DNA from: Clostridiales bacterium
Lineage (GTDB): Bacteria > Bacillota > Clostridia > Lachnospirales > Anaerotignaceae
DNA length: 59,190 nucleotides
Reading direction: 5' to 3'
Assembly (NCBI GenBank): GCA_019423725.1
Contig: JAHZAW010000044.1
Coordinates: 339-59,528, forward strand
Below, piece after piece: positions 43,721 to 51,756 of the stretch. The notes below the pieces were generated by a model. The model was not told the origin of the DNA, did not search any database, and saw only the letters and a list, made by a program, of their open reading frames with translations. Within the stretch, counting starts at the first letter, position 1; every line of letters begins with the position of its first letter. The position numbers and the translations under genes were made by a program.

Positions 43721-44134
43721 CTATACATCTTCCAGCACGGTTTCTATATTCCCCACCAGTTCATATACGGCTCCTCCGCTCAAAGGTCTGCTGTCCCCCT
43801 GGACGGCTTTTTCGGCAACATCAGCGGAAAGCCTGCCCTCGGCGTCTATTTTAAGGCTGTCCCCGACCTTTATTAGCCCAAGGGTGTTTACGCCAGCTAT
43901 GGGTATTTCCTGTGTGGGGAGCTCCCCTATGCTTATGCGGTCTCCGTCGGTCATTATAAAGACTATCTCGCCGTTTTCAAGCACCACACTGTCTACTCCC
44001 CTGCCGGTGACCCCCTCTATCTCAGCCTTGAGCTCTGAGGGTATCTCCGCGGATATACCAGCATACAATACACCGGCGGCCGACGCCTCTATAACTGCAT
44101 CTATTTTTGCCTTTGTATCAGAAGCCATTCTCAT
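43721..44134 (-). CDS. Phage-module protein of unknown function
   Basis: About 137 residues: an N-terminal helical segment (SDTKAKIDAVIEASAAGVLYAG) then beta-rich sequence with a conserved-looking end (IGELPTQEIPIAGVNTLGLI, then KVGDSLKIDAEGRLSADV). The latter stretch resembles tail-fibre collar sequences in which a short Lys/Asp-Gly turn is repeated. Position next to fibre genes supports a tail appendage role, but I do not recognise the family. Start ATG is uncertain by a few codons. Confidence 0.55.
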   Translation of the reverse strand: MRMASDTKAKIDAVIEASAAGVLYAGISAEIPSELKAEIEGVTGRGVDSVVLENGEIVFIMTDGDRISIGELPTQEIPIAGVNTLGLIKVGDSLKIDAEGRLSADVAEKAVQGDSRPLSGGAVYELVGNIETVLEDV

Positions 44135-44179
44135 CACCATCCTTGTACATTTCTCATATACACTCTGTCATCTAAACCA

Positions 44180-44527
44180 TCATCTTACTTTTATACGGTT
44201 ATCCCTGGCAATGGTGACCCTTCTGGCTCCCTCGGCCACGATGTCATAAAAATACAGTCCAGCGGGAAAGGCCTGGCTCACAGCCTCATCGAATACAAGG
44301 GTTATGCTGTTGTCGGTTATGGATGTGAACTCAAATTCCTTTACACACTCTCCCCTGTCGTCCTTTATGGTGACCTTCACGCTGTCGCCTTCCCCGAGGG
44401 CCACAGCTTCACCGTCTGCATCCTTAAGGTCCAGCTTAAGGGTCAGCTCGAATGTGTCAAAGGCATACCATTCGATTATGCCGTTAACTATCCTGGGGCT
44501 TGGAAGAGCCGAATCTATCTTTAACAT
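44180..44527 (-). CDS. Small beta-sandwich-like phage-module protein
   Basis: 115 residues, predicted mostly beta: FELTLKLDLKDADGEAVALG, SVKVTIKDDRGECVKEF, and LYFYDIVAEGARRVTIARDN. The pattern resembles the N-terminal domain of baseplate or fibre-associated (BppU-like) proteins, but the match is by general shape only. It lies 15 bases downstream of the 421-residue coiled-coil gene. Confidence 0.55.
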   Translation of the reverse strand: MLKIDSALPSPRIVNGIIEWYAFDTFELTLKLDLKDADGEAVALGEGDSVKVTIKDDRGECVKEFEFTSITDNSITLVFDEAVSQAFPAGLYFYDIVAEGARRVTIARDNRIKVR

Positions 44528-44542
44528 AATTACACTCCCCCT

Positions 44543-45808
44543 TTATCTTCCCGAAAGGAATCCGCCGAGTATGCTGGAACTTCCGCTTTTTCCAGAAGTA
44601 AGCCCAAAGAGAGACGAAAGGGAAGAACTGCTCTTTCCATATTTTCTTGCATAGGCCAGAACATCGTTTATGCCGTCGCTGCTGTAGCCGCTTCCCCTGA
44701 GCTTTTCGGCGTACATGTTAAGTTCCGCCTCTCCGCCGTCTTCATAGGCTTCAACAGCGTTGTCATATATGGATACGGTGACTGTCTTTCCTTTGGATGA
44801 TGATGAAGACTTGGCCGCTGATGATGCCAGCTTAGCCGCATTATAAGCCTTCTCATACTCAAACTGTTCCCTGTCGAACTGCATCTCATCCTCAAACTGC
44901 TCTCTGTCAAACTGCATCTGTTCTTCAAAATTCTGCTGGTCTTTGTTTTTCCAGTAGTCGCTGCTTTCCATATCAGCGGCATCCTGAAGGACTGAAAGCC
45001 TGTCATAATAGTCATCTCTGGCATTTGCCAGCTCATTCATATACTCGCTGTAATAATAGTTCCTATCATTCTCCCAGTCACTCACACTGTCTCTGTATCT
45101 CTCATAGTCCGCGCTGTCCGCCGCTGAATAAAGGGAATAAAGCCTGTAAAGCTCGTCTCCCTCAGCGTCATAGGCATCTCTGGAAAGCTGGTAAAGCTCC
45201 GGTATCCTGTCGCTGAGCTGCTGGAGGTATCTTTCATAGGCCGCCGAAGATACCGACTGTGCATAGGTATTCCCATAGCCCCCAGTAAGTGACGCCGCCT
45301 GTCCAGAAGCGTCTTCCATGGCCAGTTTTCCAGCGTTCATATAACTGTCACGGTACTGTCTGTAGAGTATATCATCATTGAGGCTGTAGGAAAAATCCTC
45401 CCTGTTTTCCAGCTTGTCCAGTATATCTTCCATTTCCCTGCGGTAGGAGCTTTCATAGCTTCCGGGCCTTTGGGAAAGCACCTCATCGTATTTGTCTCTG
45501 GATACCGATGAGCTGTAGTCATAATCATAGGCGTCAGAAAGGTCTTTTTTGGTGTCATTGCTGATGGACTGGGCTCCGGAGTAGGGGCCATAGTCGTTGG
45601 CGTATTTACCGGTGTAGTTCTTTGTGGTTATATTCTCGTCATAGAGGGCCGACTGATAGCTTCCATCGGAATTGACCTTAAGTATCTGGTATGTACCGCC
45701 GTTTGTGACCACCCTGTCCCCGACGCTAAGCCCCGTTTCGGCCTTGCCGTTTGGCTGTACCTTGTAGTATCTGCCGGTGGCGCCTACGTTCATAAGATCA
45801 CTTGCCAT
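44543..45808 (-). CDS. Tyrosine-rich coiled-coil phage protein, possible internal/ejection protein
   Basis: 421 residues. The first 60 (GLSVGDRVVTNGGTYQILKV) form a small beta domain. Residues 90-330 are helical, rich in Tyr, Asp and Arg (YERYRDSVSDWENDRNYYYS), and contain a direct repeat QFDREQFEDEMQ / QFDREQFEYEKA. The C-terminal part is Ser/Gly-rich. Such proteins are seen in short-tailed phage clusters of Clostridia; by position after the tail hub and by composition, an internal virion (ejection) or tail-tip role is plausible but not shown. GGAGAG precedes the ATG. Confidence 0.6.
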   Translation of the reverse strand: MASDLMNVGATGRYYKVQPNGKAETGLSVGDRVVTNGGTYQILKVNSDGSYQSALYDENITTKNYTGKYANDYGPYSGAQSISNDTKKDLSDAYDYDYSSSVSRDKYDEVLSQRPGSYESSYRREMEDILDKLENREDFSYSLNDDILYRQYRDSYMNAGKLAMEDASGQAASLTGGYGNTYAQSVSSAAYERYLQQLSDRIPELYQLSRDAYDAEGDELYRLYSLYSAADSADYERYRDSVSDWENDRNYYYSEYMNELANARDDYYDRLSVLQDAADMESSDYWKNKDQQNFEEQMQFDREQFEDEMQFDREQFEYEKAYNAAKLASSAAKSSSSSKGKTVTVSIYDNAVEAYEDGGEAELNMYAEKLRGSGYSSDGINDVLAYARKYGKSSSSLSSLFGLTSGKSGSSSILGGFLSGR

Positions 45809-45810
45809 TT

Positions 45811-46086
45811 TTACTCTCTCCTTTCGTTTTGATTTTTGTTTTTCTGTGCTCCGCTGTCATCATTATTTGTCTTGTCAGCGCTGTTTTGTTCATTTTCCGC
45901 TTTAGAGAGGCTCTCCTCATAGGCGGCGTTTTCGCTTTTTCTCTGTTTATCAGCCATTTCCCTTATCTGCATATAGTATCCGCGGAGCACCATTTCGATG
46001 AGTATGGGCGGGAGAGCGCTGTTATTTATGCAGTTTTCAAGATTTTCCTCAAATTCAGCTATGACCATCGATGCTGGTCTATTCAT
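45811..46086 (-). CDS. Small phage-module protein with disordered tail
   Basis: 91 residues: a folded-looking start (RPASMVIAEFEENLENCINN, then LPPILIEMVLRGYYMQIREM) followed by a polar, Asn/Lys/Glu-rich disordered tail. It starts nine bases after AGGAG and ends two bases before the next gene. No family recognised beyond its usual company in such operons. Confidence 0.6.
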   Translation of the reverse strand: MNRPASMVIAEFEENLENCINNSALPPILIEMVLRGYYMQIREMADKQRKSENAAYEESLSKAENEQNSADKTNNDDSGAQKNKNQNERRE

Positions 46087-46097
46087 AAAATCACTCC

Positions 46098-47366
46098 TTA
46101 AAGATTACATGCGTCCATTATCTCGCTGAGATAACATCTTCTGCTGGTGCCGCCGTTCCTTATGCGGAAATATATATCATCCGGGTCCACCTCGATATAG
46201 GAATAATCCCCAGTATCCCTGTCATCGGCCCTTATCTCGGCATATCCGGCATTAAGGCTTATCTGGCTCGCATATCCTGAGGAATCGTAATCATAATCCT
46301 CATCGTATATGATGTCCAGCGCCCTGTTATGGAACCTTATGAGCTTCATCCTTGAGGACGACCTGTCATAAAGCCATGTGTTCCCCTCGGATAAAAACAG
46401 CGACTGTTCAGCGTTCTGGCTTTCCAGTAACAGCCCCTTATAGGTGCTTTCAAAGCTTTCGGTCTCATAGCCGAAAACTCCCCTCTGGGTATATTCCTCA
46501 CTGGTGGAATCCCTGCCCAGTATCTGCATTACACCATCGAATTTCATATTCCTTATGGAAATGAATCCCGTTGTTATTTTACTGGCGTCTATGTTTTCGA
46601 TGTTGGCGTCCGTCACCTTGAGCACACCGTTTTCAATGACACAGCCGCCGATATTTCCTGATGTGGCGTTTATTTTTCCGCTGATGTCCGCCTCATAGGC
46701 CACAAGGCTTCCCGAGGGGAAGTACATCTTATCGGCGCTTATATATGCCACCTTCTGGCCGGCGCTCCAAAAAGCCAGTTCATCGGCTGATGTGGTGGTC
46801 AGCAGGCTCTGCCTGTCCAGCACCGTTTCGCCGTTTACGTCTATCTTTGTGGACAGGTTTCCCACGCCCACGCCAAACACCGGAGCCCCGGCATCATCAT
46901 AATAAAGGAGGCCGGTCTTTATATACTGCTCACTGGTGGTGGAAAAATCCCCGAATTCAGAACGTATGCCCGATGTATACCTGAAAAGCTGGTTTATGCC
47001 CTCGGAATTGACGGTTATGTCATTTTCCAGCTTTTCTATGATCTCACCGTAATCCGATGAGGCGCTGTACTCGCTTTTTAAAAGTTTTTTGAACTCCTCG
47101 CTGTGGCTTACGGCAAAGTCCGCGGTCTTTATTATGAGGGAGCGTATATTATTGTGGGATGCCAGAAGGGCGCTGTTGGTCTCGCCCTCGCCGCTGCTGT
47201 TTACGGCCCTGTTTATCTCCTCAAGGACGCCCTCTGCCCCAAAATCCTTCATTCCGGCGTTCAAAGTCTCAACGGTCTGATATACATAGCTCCTGAGCCT
47301 CTCAAGGCCCTCCTGGCCGTCCTTCCCCTTGGATATGATGGGCGGCACATTAAGGTAAAATGCCAT
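46098..47366 (-). CDS. Phage tail fibre/receptor-binding-like protein
   Basis: About 422 residues. The N-terminal 130 residues are helical; the middle has the recurring tail-protein phrase ITVNSEGINQLFRYTSGIRS and then ADISGKINATSGNIGGCVIE with ASKITTGFISIRN. These are typical of siphophage and podophage tail proteins that bridge to fibres. The C-terminus is beta-rich (YASQISLNAGYAEIRADDRD) and may be a receptor-binding tip. The ATG overlaps the stop of the preceding gene (TGATG). Confidence 0.7.
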   Translation of the reverse strand: MAFYLNVPPIISKGKDGQEGLERLRSYVYQTVETLNAGMKDFGAEGVLEEINRAVNSSGEGETNSALLASHNNIRSLIIKTADFAVSHSEEFKKLLKSEYSASSDYGEIIEKLENDITVNSEGINQLFRYTSGIRSEFGDFSTTSEQYIKTGLLYYDDAGAPVFGVGVGNLSTKIDVNGETVLDRQSLLTTTSADELAFWSAGQKVAYISADKMYFPSGSLVAYEADISGKINATSGNIGGCVIENGVLKVTDANIENIDASKITTGFISIRNMKFDGVMQILGRDSTSEEYTQRGVFGYETESFESTYKGLLLESQNAEQSLFLSEGNTWLYDRSSSRMKLIRFHNRALDIIYDEDYDYDSSGYASQISLNAGYAEIRADDRDTGDYSYIEVDPDDIYFRIRNGGTSRRCYLSEIMDACNL

Positions 47367-49147
47367 CAAACGTCACTTCCCTTCTCAAGGATGCGGGTAA
47401 CGGAATAAAGCCTGAACTCTCCATTGCCCTTTATTTTGAATCTCAAATGGTCGCATCTTCTTGGAACTATGGGCAGGGTAAATGTATAGCCCTTTCCCAT
47501 ACCCTTTACAACTCCTCTTTTTTCCCATTTTCCGCTGGAATCATACTGTATGAAAAACTCAGCGGGGCAGTTTTTCTCCAGGCTCATCCTCAGGTTAAGG
47601 CGGGATATATATTTTTTGCCATAGTAGTCGCAGCCTATCATACCGCTTTGGGCTTCCCACTCAAAGTCATCCTCAGGTACTCCTTCGCTGCCGCCCATGG
47701 TGCCTAAATTTCCTTCGGAATCGATGAAATACAGTTCTCCGCCCATATCGGCGAAAAATCTTATATCCCTGTCGTCCTCCCTCATCCAGAAGCCCTTCTG
47801 GACATCATAGGCAAATATATTATTTTCTCCCTGGGTGTTTTTCATGGAAATATAGTACTTATTACCGAGCCTTCCTCCTATGGCGGAATTATATCTTTCC
47901 TGTCCCAGTGCCTGGGAAACGCTCACGGCTCCGGTGCCGTCAAAGGCATTTATGCCTGAGGGCGCCTTATAAAAAAGCATATCCCCCACCACTGTCATGG
48001 ACGGGGCCGAACCCTTTTCCACTCCTTCCACCGAAGCGCTTACACACTGATGGGCTCCTGTGGATGAAACATATACCTTATGGACATAGTTTTCCTTAAA
48101 GAAAAATGGGTAACCCAGATATGTGACGGCCCCGGTCCATACTCCGTCCGTTCCGCAGGAAGCTCTGAAGGAGTCTGTGGAAATGCCGGCATAGCACTCC
48201 CAGTTTTTAAAGTCTCCCAGCTTGCAGCAGAATATCTCATTTACGGTCCTGCCGTCCTCTATGCCGTAATAACAGCCCCATAACCTGTTCTGGCATTCGG
48301 TCACAAAGTCCATTTTAGGCACTTTCCTCTCGACGCTTATGCCGTTTCCTCCCGAGGCTGTCACGGACACCGTCTCATCTATAATGCCGGTGACAACGAT
48401 ATAATTATCGCTTACAGCCTTTAATGTGAGGGTGGCGTTCAGATTTTTGAGCTGCTCGTTAAGTTCGGCATCATCGCAGGAACAGCCGTCTATCCTTACT
48501 CCGTCCCCCTCAGAAAATCCCGTTCCTATGCCCGCCGCCTCTATTTTCACATACACCGAGGCACATTCGGCCCACATGGCCAGGGATGATGAATACTGCT
48601 TGAGTATATGGGGCTTTGAGGATGTATCCACCCAGTAATCCCCATTTGCCGGGCTTTCCGGCTCCGTATCCGAAGCAGTTATGGTGTCATAGGCGGTGCC
48701 GTCGCTTCCGCACAGACAGTAGGTGGTCTTCGTGCCATCGGGTGCCTTGTAGCTGTTTTCCATATATCCAAAGTCTGTCATATCGGCGGTATTCAAATAT
48801 ATATTGTCAGGAAATATACATAGATAGGCTCCCATGCCCACAAATTTCTTGGGGCAGTTTTCAGGCAGGGTCGAAAGAGTTATGCCCTCCACCCTGTTTC
48901 CATTGTAGTAAAGGCTGCTTCCGTCGGCATATACCAGACTGTCCTTCACCGCCAGCCCCGATGGAGCATCCAGCTTTGATATGATGCCCCTCTTTTTTCT
49001 GGATGCCGCCAGAGGGTACAGGTCCGTTGTCAGGTTATTGGTGTAATAAAATTCGCTCTCGGATATCCTGTCGTTATGGTCATACCCTCCGAACCTCTCC
49101 GTCATCACCCTTCCGGTCTCTATCGTATTAAGTGTAGGATAAAGCAT
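47366..49147 (-). CDS. Short-tail hub/tubular-like protein
   Basis: 593 residues, predominantly beta, with repeating blade-like segments (VYADGSSLYYNGNRVEGITL, GMGAYLCIFPDNIYLNTADM, VVGDMLFYKAPSGINAFDGT). Size, beta-propeller-like character and position after the connector gene resemble the T7 gp12 or P22 gp10 class of podovirus tail hub. Near the start GYDHNDRISESEFYYTNNLT and LYPLAASRKKRG recall the beginning of such proteins, in which the phage-encoded ring is seeded. Family assignment is by analogy; the CDS itself is certain. Confidence 0.65.
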   Translation of the reverse strand: MLYPTLNTIETGRVMTERFGGYDHNDRISESEFYYTNNLTTDLYPLAASRKKRGIISKLDAPSGLAVKDSLVYADGSSLYYNGNRVEGITLSTLPENCPKKFVGMGAYLCIFPDNIYLNTADMTDFGYMENSYKAPDGTKTTYCLCGSDGTAYDTITASDTEPESPANGDYWVDTSSKPHILKQYSSSLAMWAECASVYVKIEAAGIGTGFSEGDGVRIDGCSCDDAELNEQLKNLNATLTLKAVSDNYIVVTGIIDETVSVTASGGNGISVERKVPKMDFVTECQNRLWGCYYGIEDGRTVNEIFCCKLGDFKNWECYAGISTDSFRASCGTDGVWTGAVTYLGYPFFFKENYVHKVYVSSTGAHQCVSASVEGVEKGSAPSMTVVGDMLFYKAPSGINAFDGTGAVSVSQALGQERYNSAIGGRLGNKYYISMKNTQGENNIFAYDVQKGFWMREDDRDIRFFADMGGELYFIDSEGNLGTMGGSEGVPEDDFEWEAQSGMIGCDYYGKKYISRLNLRMSLEKNCPAEFFIQYDSSGKWEKRGVVKGMGKGYTFTLPIVPRRCDHLRFKIKGNGEFRLYSVTRILEKGSDV

Positions 49148-49158
49148 GACACACCTCC

Positions 49159-49551
49159 TTACAGCTTAAAGGCCGCTTCACCCTTTGGGGTGTTTTCGCG
49201 GTTATACCAGTCATAAAAATTGGTATAGGCACTGTTAAAGAGAAGGCAGTCATTGTTATATTTTGAATATTCCTCATTGTGGAGGTCGATCTGTCTTTTC
49301 AGCCCATGGATATATATTTCGTCAAAGGGTGACGGAGCCAGAAGCTCAGTCTTTTCTATATCCGTTTCCGGACCGTATCCAGTGAATGAGTCAATCCTCA
49401 GACTTTCCGTTTCCTCCGGAGGGACGTGGGTCACGATTATCTCCAGAAATATCTGTTTATCTATGTCCGAGAGCCATTTGACCTTATCTTCCCTTGTGTA
49501 TGCGTTGGGTTTTAATTTATCAGCCGTCTCGATGGCTTCAGATATGAACAT
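49159..49551 (-). CDS. Head-tail connector-like protein
   Basis: 130 residues, mostly helical. Residues 10-60 (DKLKPNAYTREDKVKWLSDI then DKQIFLEIIVTH) and 78-125 (LLAPSPFDEIYIHGLKRQID, EYSKYNNDCLLFNSAYTNFY) match a pattern frequent in Bacillota phages immediately downstream of the capsid gene and thought to be a head-completion or connector protein. Its place between capsid and hub genes fits. Family name not certain. Confidence 0.65.
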   Translation of the reverse strand: MFISEAIETADKLKPNAYTREDKVKWLSDIDKQIFLEIIVTHVPPEETESLRIDSFTGYGPETDIEKTELLAPSPFDEIYIHGLKRQIDLHNEEYSKYNNDCLLFNSAYTNFYDWYNRENTPKGEAAFKL

Positions 49552-49605
49552 ATCAACTCCTCCTTTCCATTAAACCGGATCTGAAACAACTGTCAGACCC
49601 ATAAA

Positions 49606-49629
49606 GCAAAAGGCGCTGACGCGCCTTTT
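49606..49629 (-). terminator. Internal intrinsic terminator between head and tail genes
   Basis: Perfect 9-bp stem AAAAGGCGC / GCGCCTTTT with a four-base loop, followed on the minus strand by TTTTGC. It lies seven bases after the stop of the 82-residue gene and 55 bases before the connector gene. Confidence 0.75.
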
Positions 49630-49635
49630 ATGCCT

Positions 49636-49884
49636 TTATTCACCCGCAAGTCCGTTCTCATATTCCTCAGCTGCTGTCTTTGCTGCCTCGGCATTGGCCA
49701 GTACCTGCGCCACGGGTTTGGGTACCTTTACGCTTTTTCCTCTGGGTACCTGGAATGTCTTTCCGTTTACCCCGACAAACTGGAAGTTCTGCTCCGTTTT
49801 AGGCGCCTTGGGGAGCCTTACTTCCACCATTTCGTTCCAAAGCTGTGATGTTCCGGCGGTCACTCCGCCCTTTGCTTTTGCCAT
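49636..49884 (-). CDS. Small basic phage-module protein downstream of the capsid gene
   Basis: 82 residues (MAKAKGGVTAGTSQLWNEMV, then FVGVNGKTFQVPRGKSVKVP and a helical KPVAQVLANAEAAKTAAEEY). Similar small proteins with an NGK.(F/Y).(V/I).RGK.V.VP core accompany N4-gp56-type capsid genes; function unknown, perhaps capsid decoration or stabilisation. GGGAGG precedes the ATG. Confidence 0.65.
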   Translation of the reverse strand: MAKAKGGVTAGTSQLWNEMVEVRLPKAPKTEQNFQFVGVNGKTFQVPRGKSVKVPKPVAQVLANAEAAKTAAEEYENGLAGE

Positions 49885-49913
49885 TTCTTTGTCCTCCCTT
49901 GCGTTTTATATGT

Positions 49914-49932
49914 CCCGGGGATATGCCCCGGG
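49914..49932 (-). promoter_or_regulatory. GC-rich stem-loop between capsid gene and next gene
   Basis: Perfect 7-bp stem CCCGGGG / CCCCGGG with a five-base loop and no T-run, about 30 bases before the 82-residue gene. It may be an RNA-processing or stabilising element or a weak attenuator. Confidence 0.4.
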
Positions 49933-49934
49933 AA

Positions 49935-50149
49935 CCGTCATATCGTCCGTTTATATCCTTATCCGTTTATATCTATGGTTATAGGCCTTAAGGGGCTCCT
50001 TATCTTTTAGTCTGTCGGTTCGTTAGTTATCCGTTAGTTGCCAGCTGTCAGTCCCTTATCCTCCCGTTATTTGTATGATATCTGTCCGTTATCTATCTGT
50101 TATCGGTCCATTATCGGTCCGTGATATTTTATCCTTTATTTGCAGGCCT
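49935..50149 (-). repeat. Degenerate short-repeat spacer after the capsid gene
   Basis: Read on the minus strand the 215 bases contain about nine imperfect copies of words such as GATAACGGAC, ATAATGGACCGATAA and ATAAACGGAT. There is no open frame with a ribosome site. Its function is unknown; it could be spacer drift, a packaging-related sequence, or a translation-decoupling element. Confidence 0.4.
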
Positions 50150-51190
50150 TTAGTTTTCCTCATCCACATCTGAATAATCTGAGCAGCTCTCCACTCTGAC
50201 CATCCTGTCCTCATAAAGTATCTTGAATGCAGTTGAGAACTTATATCCAAGGGTAGAGAACTGATTGAGGGGTCCGCCGGCCTCGGATTTATCCTTGATT
50301 ATCATTTCCATACCGCCGCCGTCGGGGTCTATCTCACCATAGGCATCCTTTCCAAAGAATAATGAAAGGTATACGGCTCCTCCTGTGGAGTTGATGATCT
50401 TGGCCTCTGTTGTCTCTATGAATCTTACTCCATGGAGCTCTCCTATCTCACCATTGTAGATCTCTTCGGGTGATGCATATTTATGGGCCTCATTCCATTC
50501 ATCGCTCTGGCGGAGGTCATAGCCTACGGAGGGATGGATGATGGCCATATATTTCCCGTCGATCTTGGGCGCCTTCATCTTCTTGAGGTATGTCACGGCT
50601 TTATTTACCATGGCAGGTGTGAGTTTGGCTGTCTTGTCAAGCTCCTCTCTGCTGGCTACTTCTGTGGCTGTGCCATCGGCGCCGATCTTGTCCGCATAGA
50701 TGACATTGGTACCCTGGCAGAGCACGTTTCTGGCGATCTTGTCCATGGTGCTTCCGGCGGATGCGCCAAGCTCCTCAGCCGCCCCAAGGATGACATCATC
50801 CACCGCATGGAGCTCCAGCTGGTCTGATACTGTCACATATGTACCATACTGTGTGATGGGTACTGTGATGCTTGACTGTCCAAGTTTCTGGCCTGTGGGT
50901 ATAACGCCCTCTGTGAGCTGTGCCGCATCGGCAAGGGTGTTCCATTTTCTCCATTCAACAGTCTTTCCTCTGTGGGAGGGAAGGGGCTGTTTCTTTCCGA
51001 ACTGAGTATGTACAAGTTCTGCCCTGGCGTTTTCAAGGAGCTCTGTGTCATAGTAAGTTTTCATGGTGGGAGTAAGAGTGTTATCCCCGCTAAACTCTGT
51101 CTTTGAGCCGTCATAGGCATTGATGTAGTTTCCTGTTGTATTTACAAGTGTTCCAGCGTCGGCAAAGTGCTGTAAATTAAGTTTAATCAT
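50150..51190 (-). CDS. Major capsid protein, N4-gp56 family, with Prp-type cleavage motif
   Basis: 346 residues. The sequence matches the N4-gp56 type of HK97-fold major capsid protein: TPTMKTYYDTELLENARAEL, KTVEWRKWNTLADAAQLTEG, TYVTVSDQLELHAVDDVILG, and a C-terminal FSTLGYKFSTAFKILYEDRM. The N-terminus KLNLQHFA (residues 3-10) differs at only one position from KLNLQLFA of host L27, the Prp site; removal of about ten residues during maturation is therefore expected by analogy with staphylococcal phages. Codons (ACA, CTT, AAG, ATC) are more biased than in its neighbours, as for an abundant protein. A scaffold-like gene precedes it. Confidence 0.88.
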   Translation of the reverse strand: MIKLNLQHFADAGTLVNTTGNYINAYDGSKTEFSGDNTLTPTMKTYYDTELLENARAELVHTQFGKKQPLPSHRGKTVEWRKWNTLADAAQLTEGVIPTGQKLGQSSITVPITQYGTYVTVSDQLELHAVDDVILGAAEELGASAGSTMDKIARNVLCQGTNVIYADKIGADGTATEVASREELDKTAKLTPAMVNKAVTYLKKMKAPKIDGKYMAIIHPSVGYDLRQSDEWNEAHKYASPEEIYNGEIGELHGVRFIETTEAKIINSTGGAVYLSLFFGKDAYGEIDPDGGGMEMIIKDKSEAGGPLNQFSTLGYKFSTAFKILYEDRMVRVESCSDYSDVDEEN

Positions 51191-51226
51191 CTAATCATTC
51201 CTTTCCTGTCCTAGTCAGTCATGGGA

Positions 51227-51742
51227 TCAAAAATATACGCTTTCTCCTCGTCTTACCTTTTCCCTTATGCTCTTTCTTTCCTCTTTTGTAAGGTTCCTGG
51301 GGTCCACAGTGGATACAGCCGCCGCTGATGGTCTGCTTCCGTTTTCATCGGGCACCCTGTTTCCTGAGCTCACGGCGGAAGCTATCCTCTTTTCCGCCTG
51401 TCTTACGGCCTTTTCGATAAGAAGGGAATTTACCTCATCCCTGTGGATGAGCTCATAAGCTGATATGACCGGGACTCCCGCTGATAAAAGTCTTCTGAAC
51501 ACGGGATTCTCAAATTCCCTGTCAAGATCAAAGGAAGGATATACCTGCTTTGCCTTTTCAGCCTCATCAAGTATTTCCATAAGCCTTCTTCTGGCTGACT
51601 CGTTTTTTTCCATTCCGGGGGCCATCCTGCCAGATGCTTTTCCAGCGGGCCCTGTACTTCCCATTCGGCCTTTACTGCCTGTTGTCTGAGCGTTCTTTAC
51701 TGATGACCTTCCCGTTTTTCCGCCACTAAATATATTTTCCAT
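51227..51742 (-). CDS. Probable scaffolding protein
   Basis: 171 residues. The N-terminal 50 are Gly/Ser/Lys-rich and disordered; the rest is helical (YELIHRDEVNSLLIEKAVRQ) and ends in a compact basic segment RNLTKEERKSIREKVRRGES. Disordered or helical proteins with a basic helix-turn-helix tail directly upstream of the capsid gene are typical scaffolds. No protease signature is seen. It starts 15 bases after the portal stop. Confidence 0.65.
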   Translation of the reverse strand: MENIFSGGKTGRSSVKNAQTTGSKGRMGSTGPAGKASGRMAPGMEKNESARRRLMEILDEAEKAKQVYPSFDLDREFENPVFRRLLSAGVPVISAYELIHRDEVNSLLIEKAVRQAEKRIASAVSSGNRVPDENGSRPSAAAVSTVDPRNLTKEERKSIREKVRRGESVYF

Positions 51743-51756
51743 TTATAAACCTCCTT

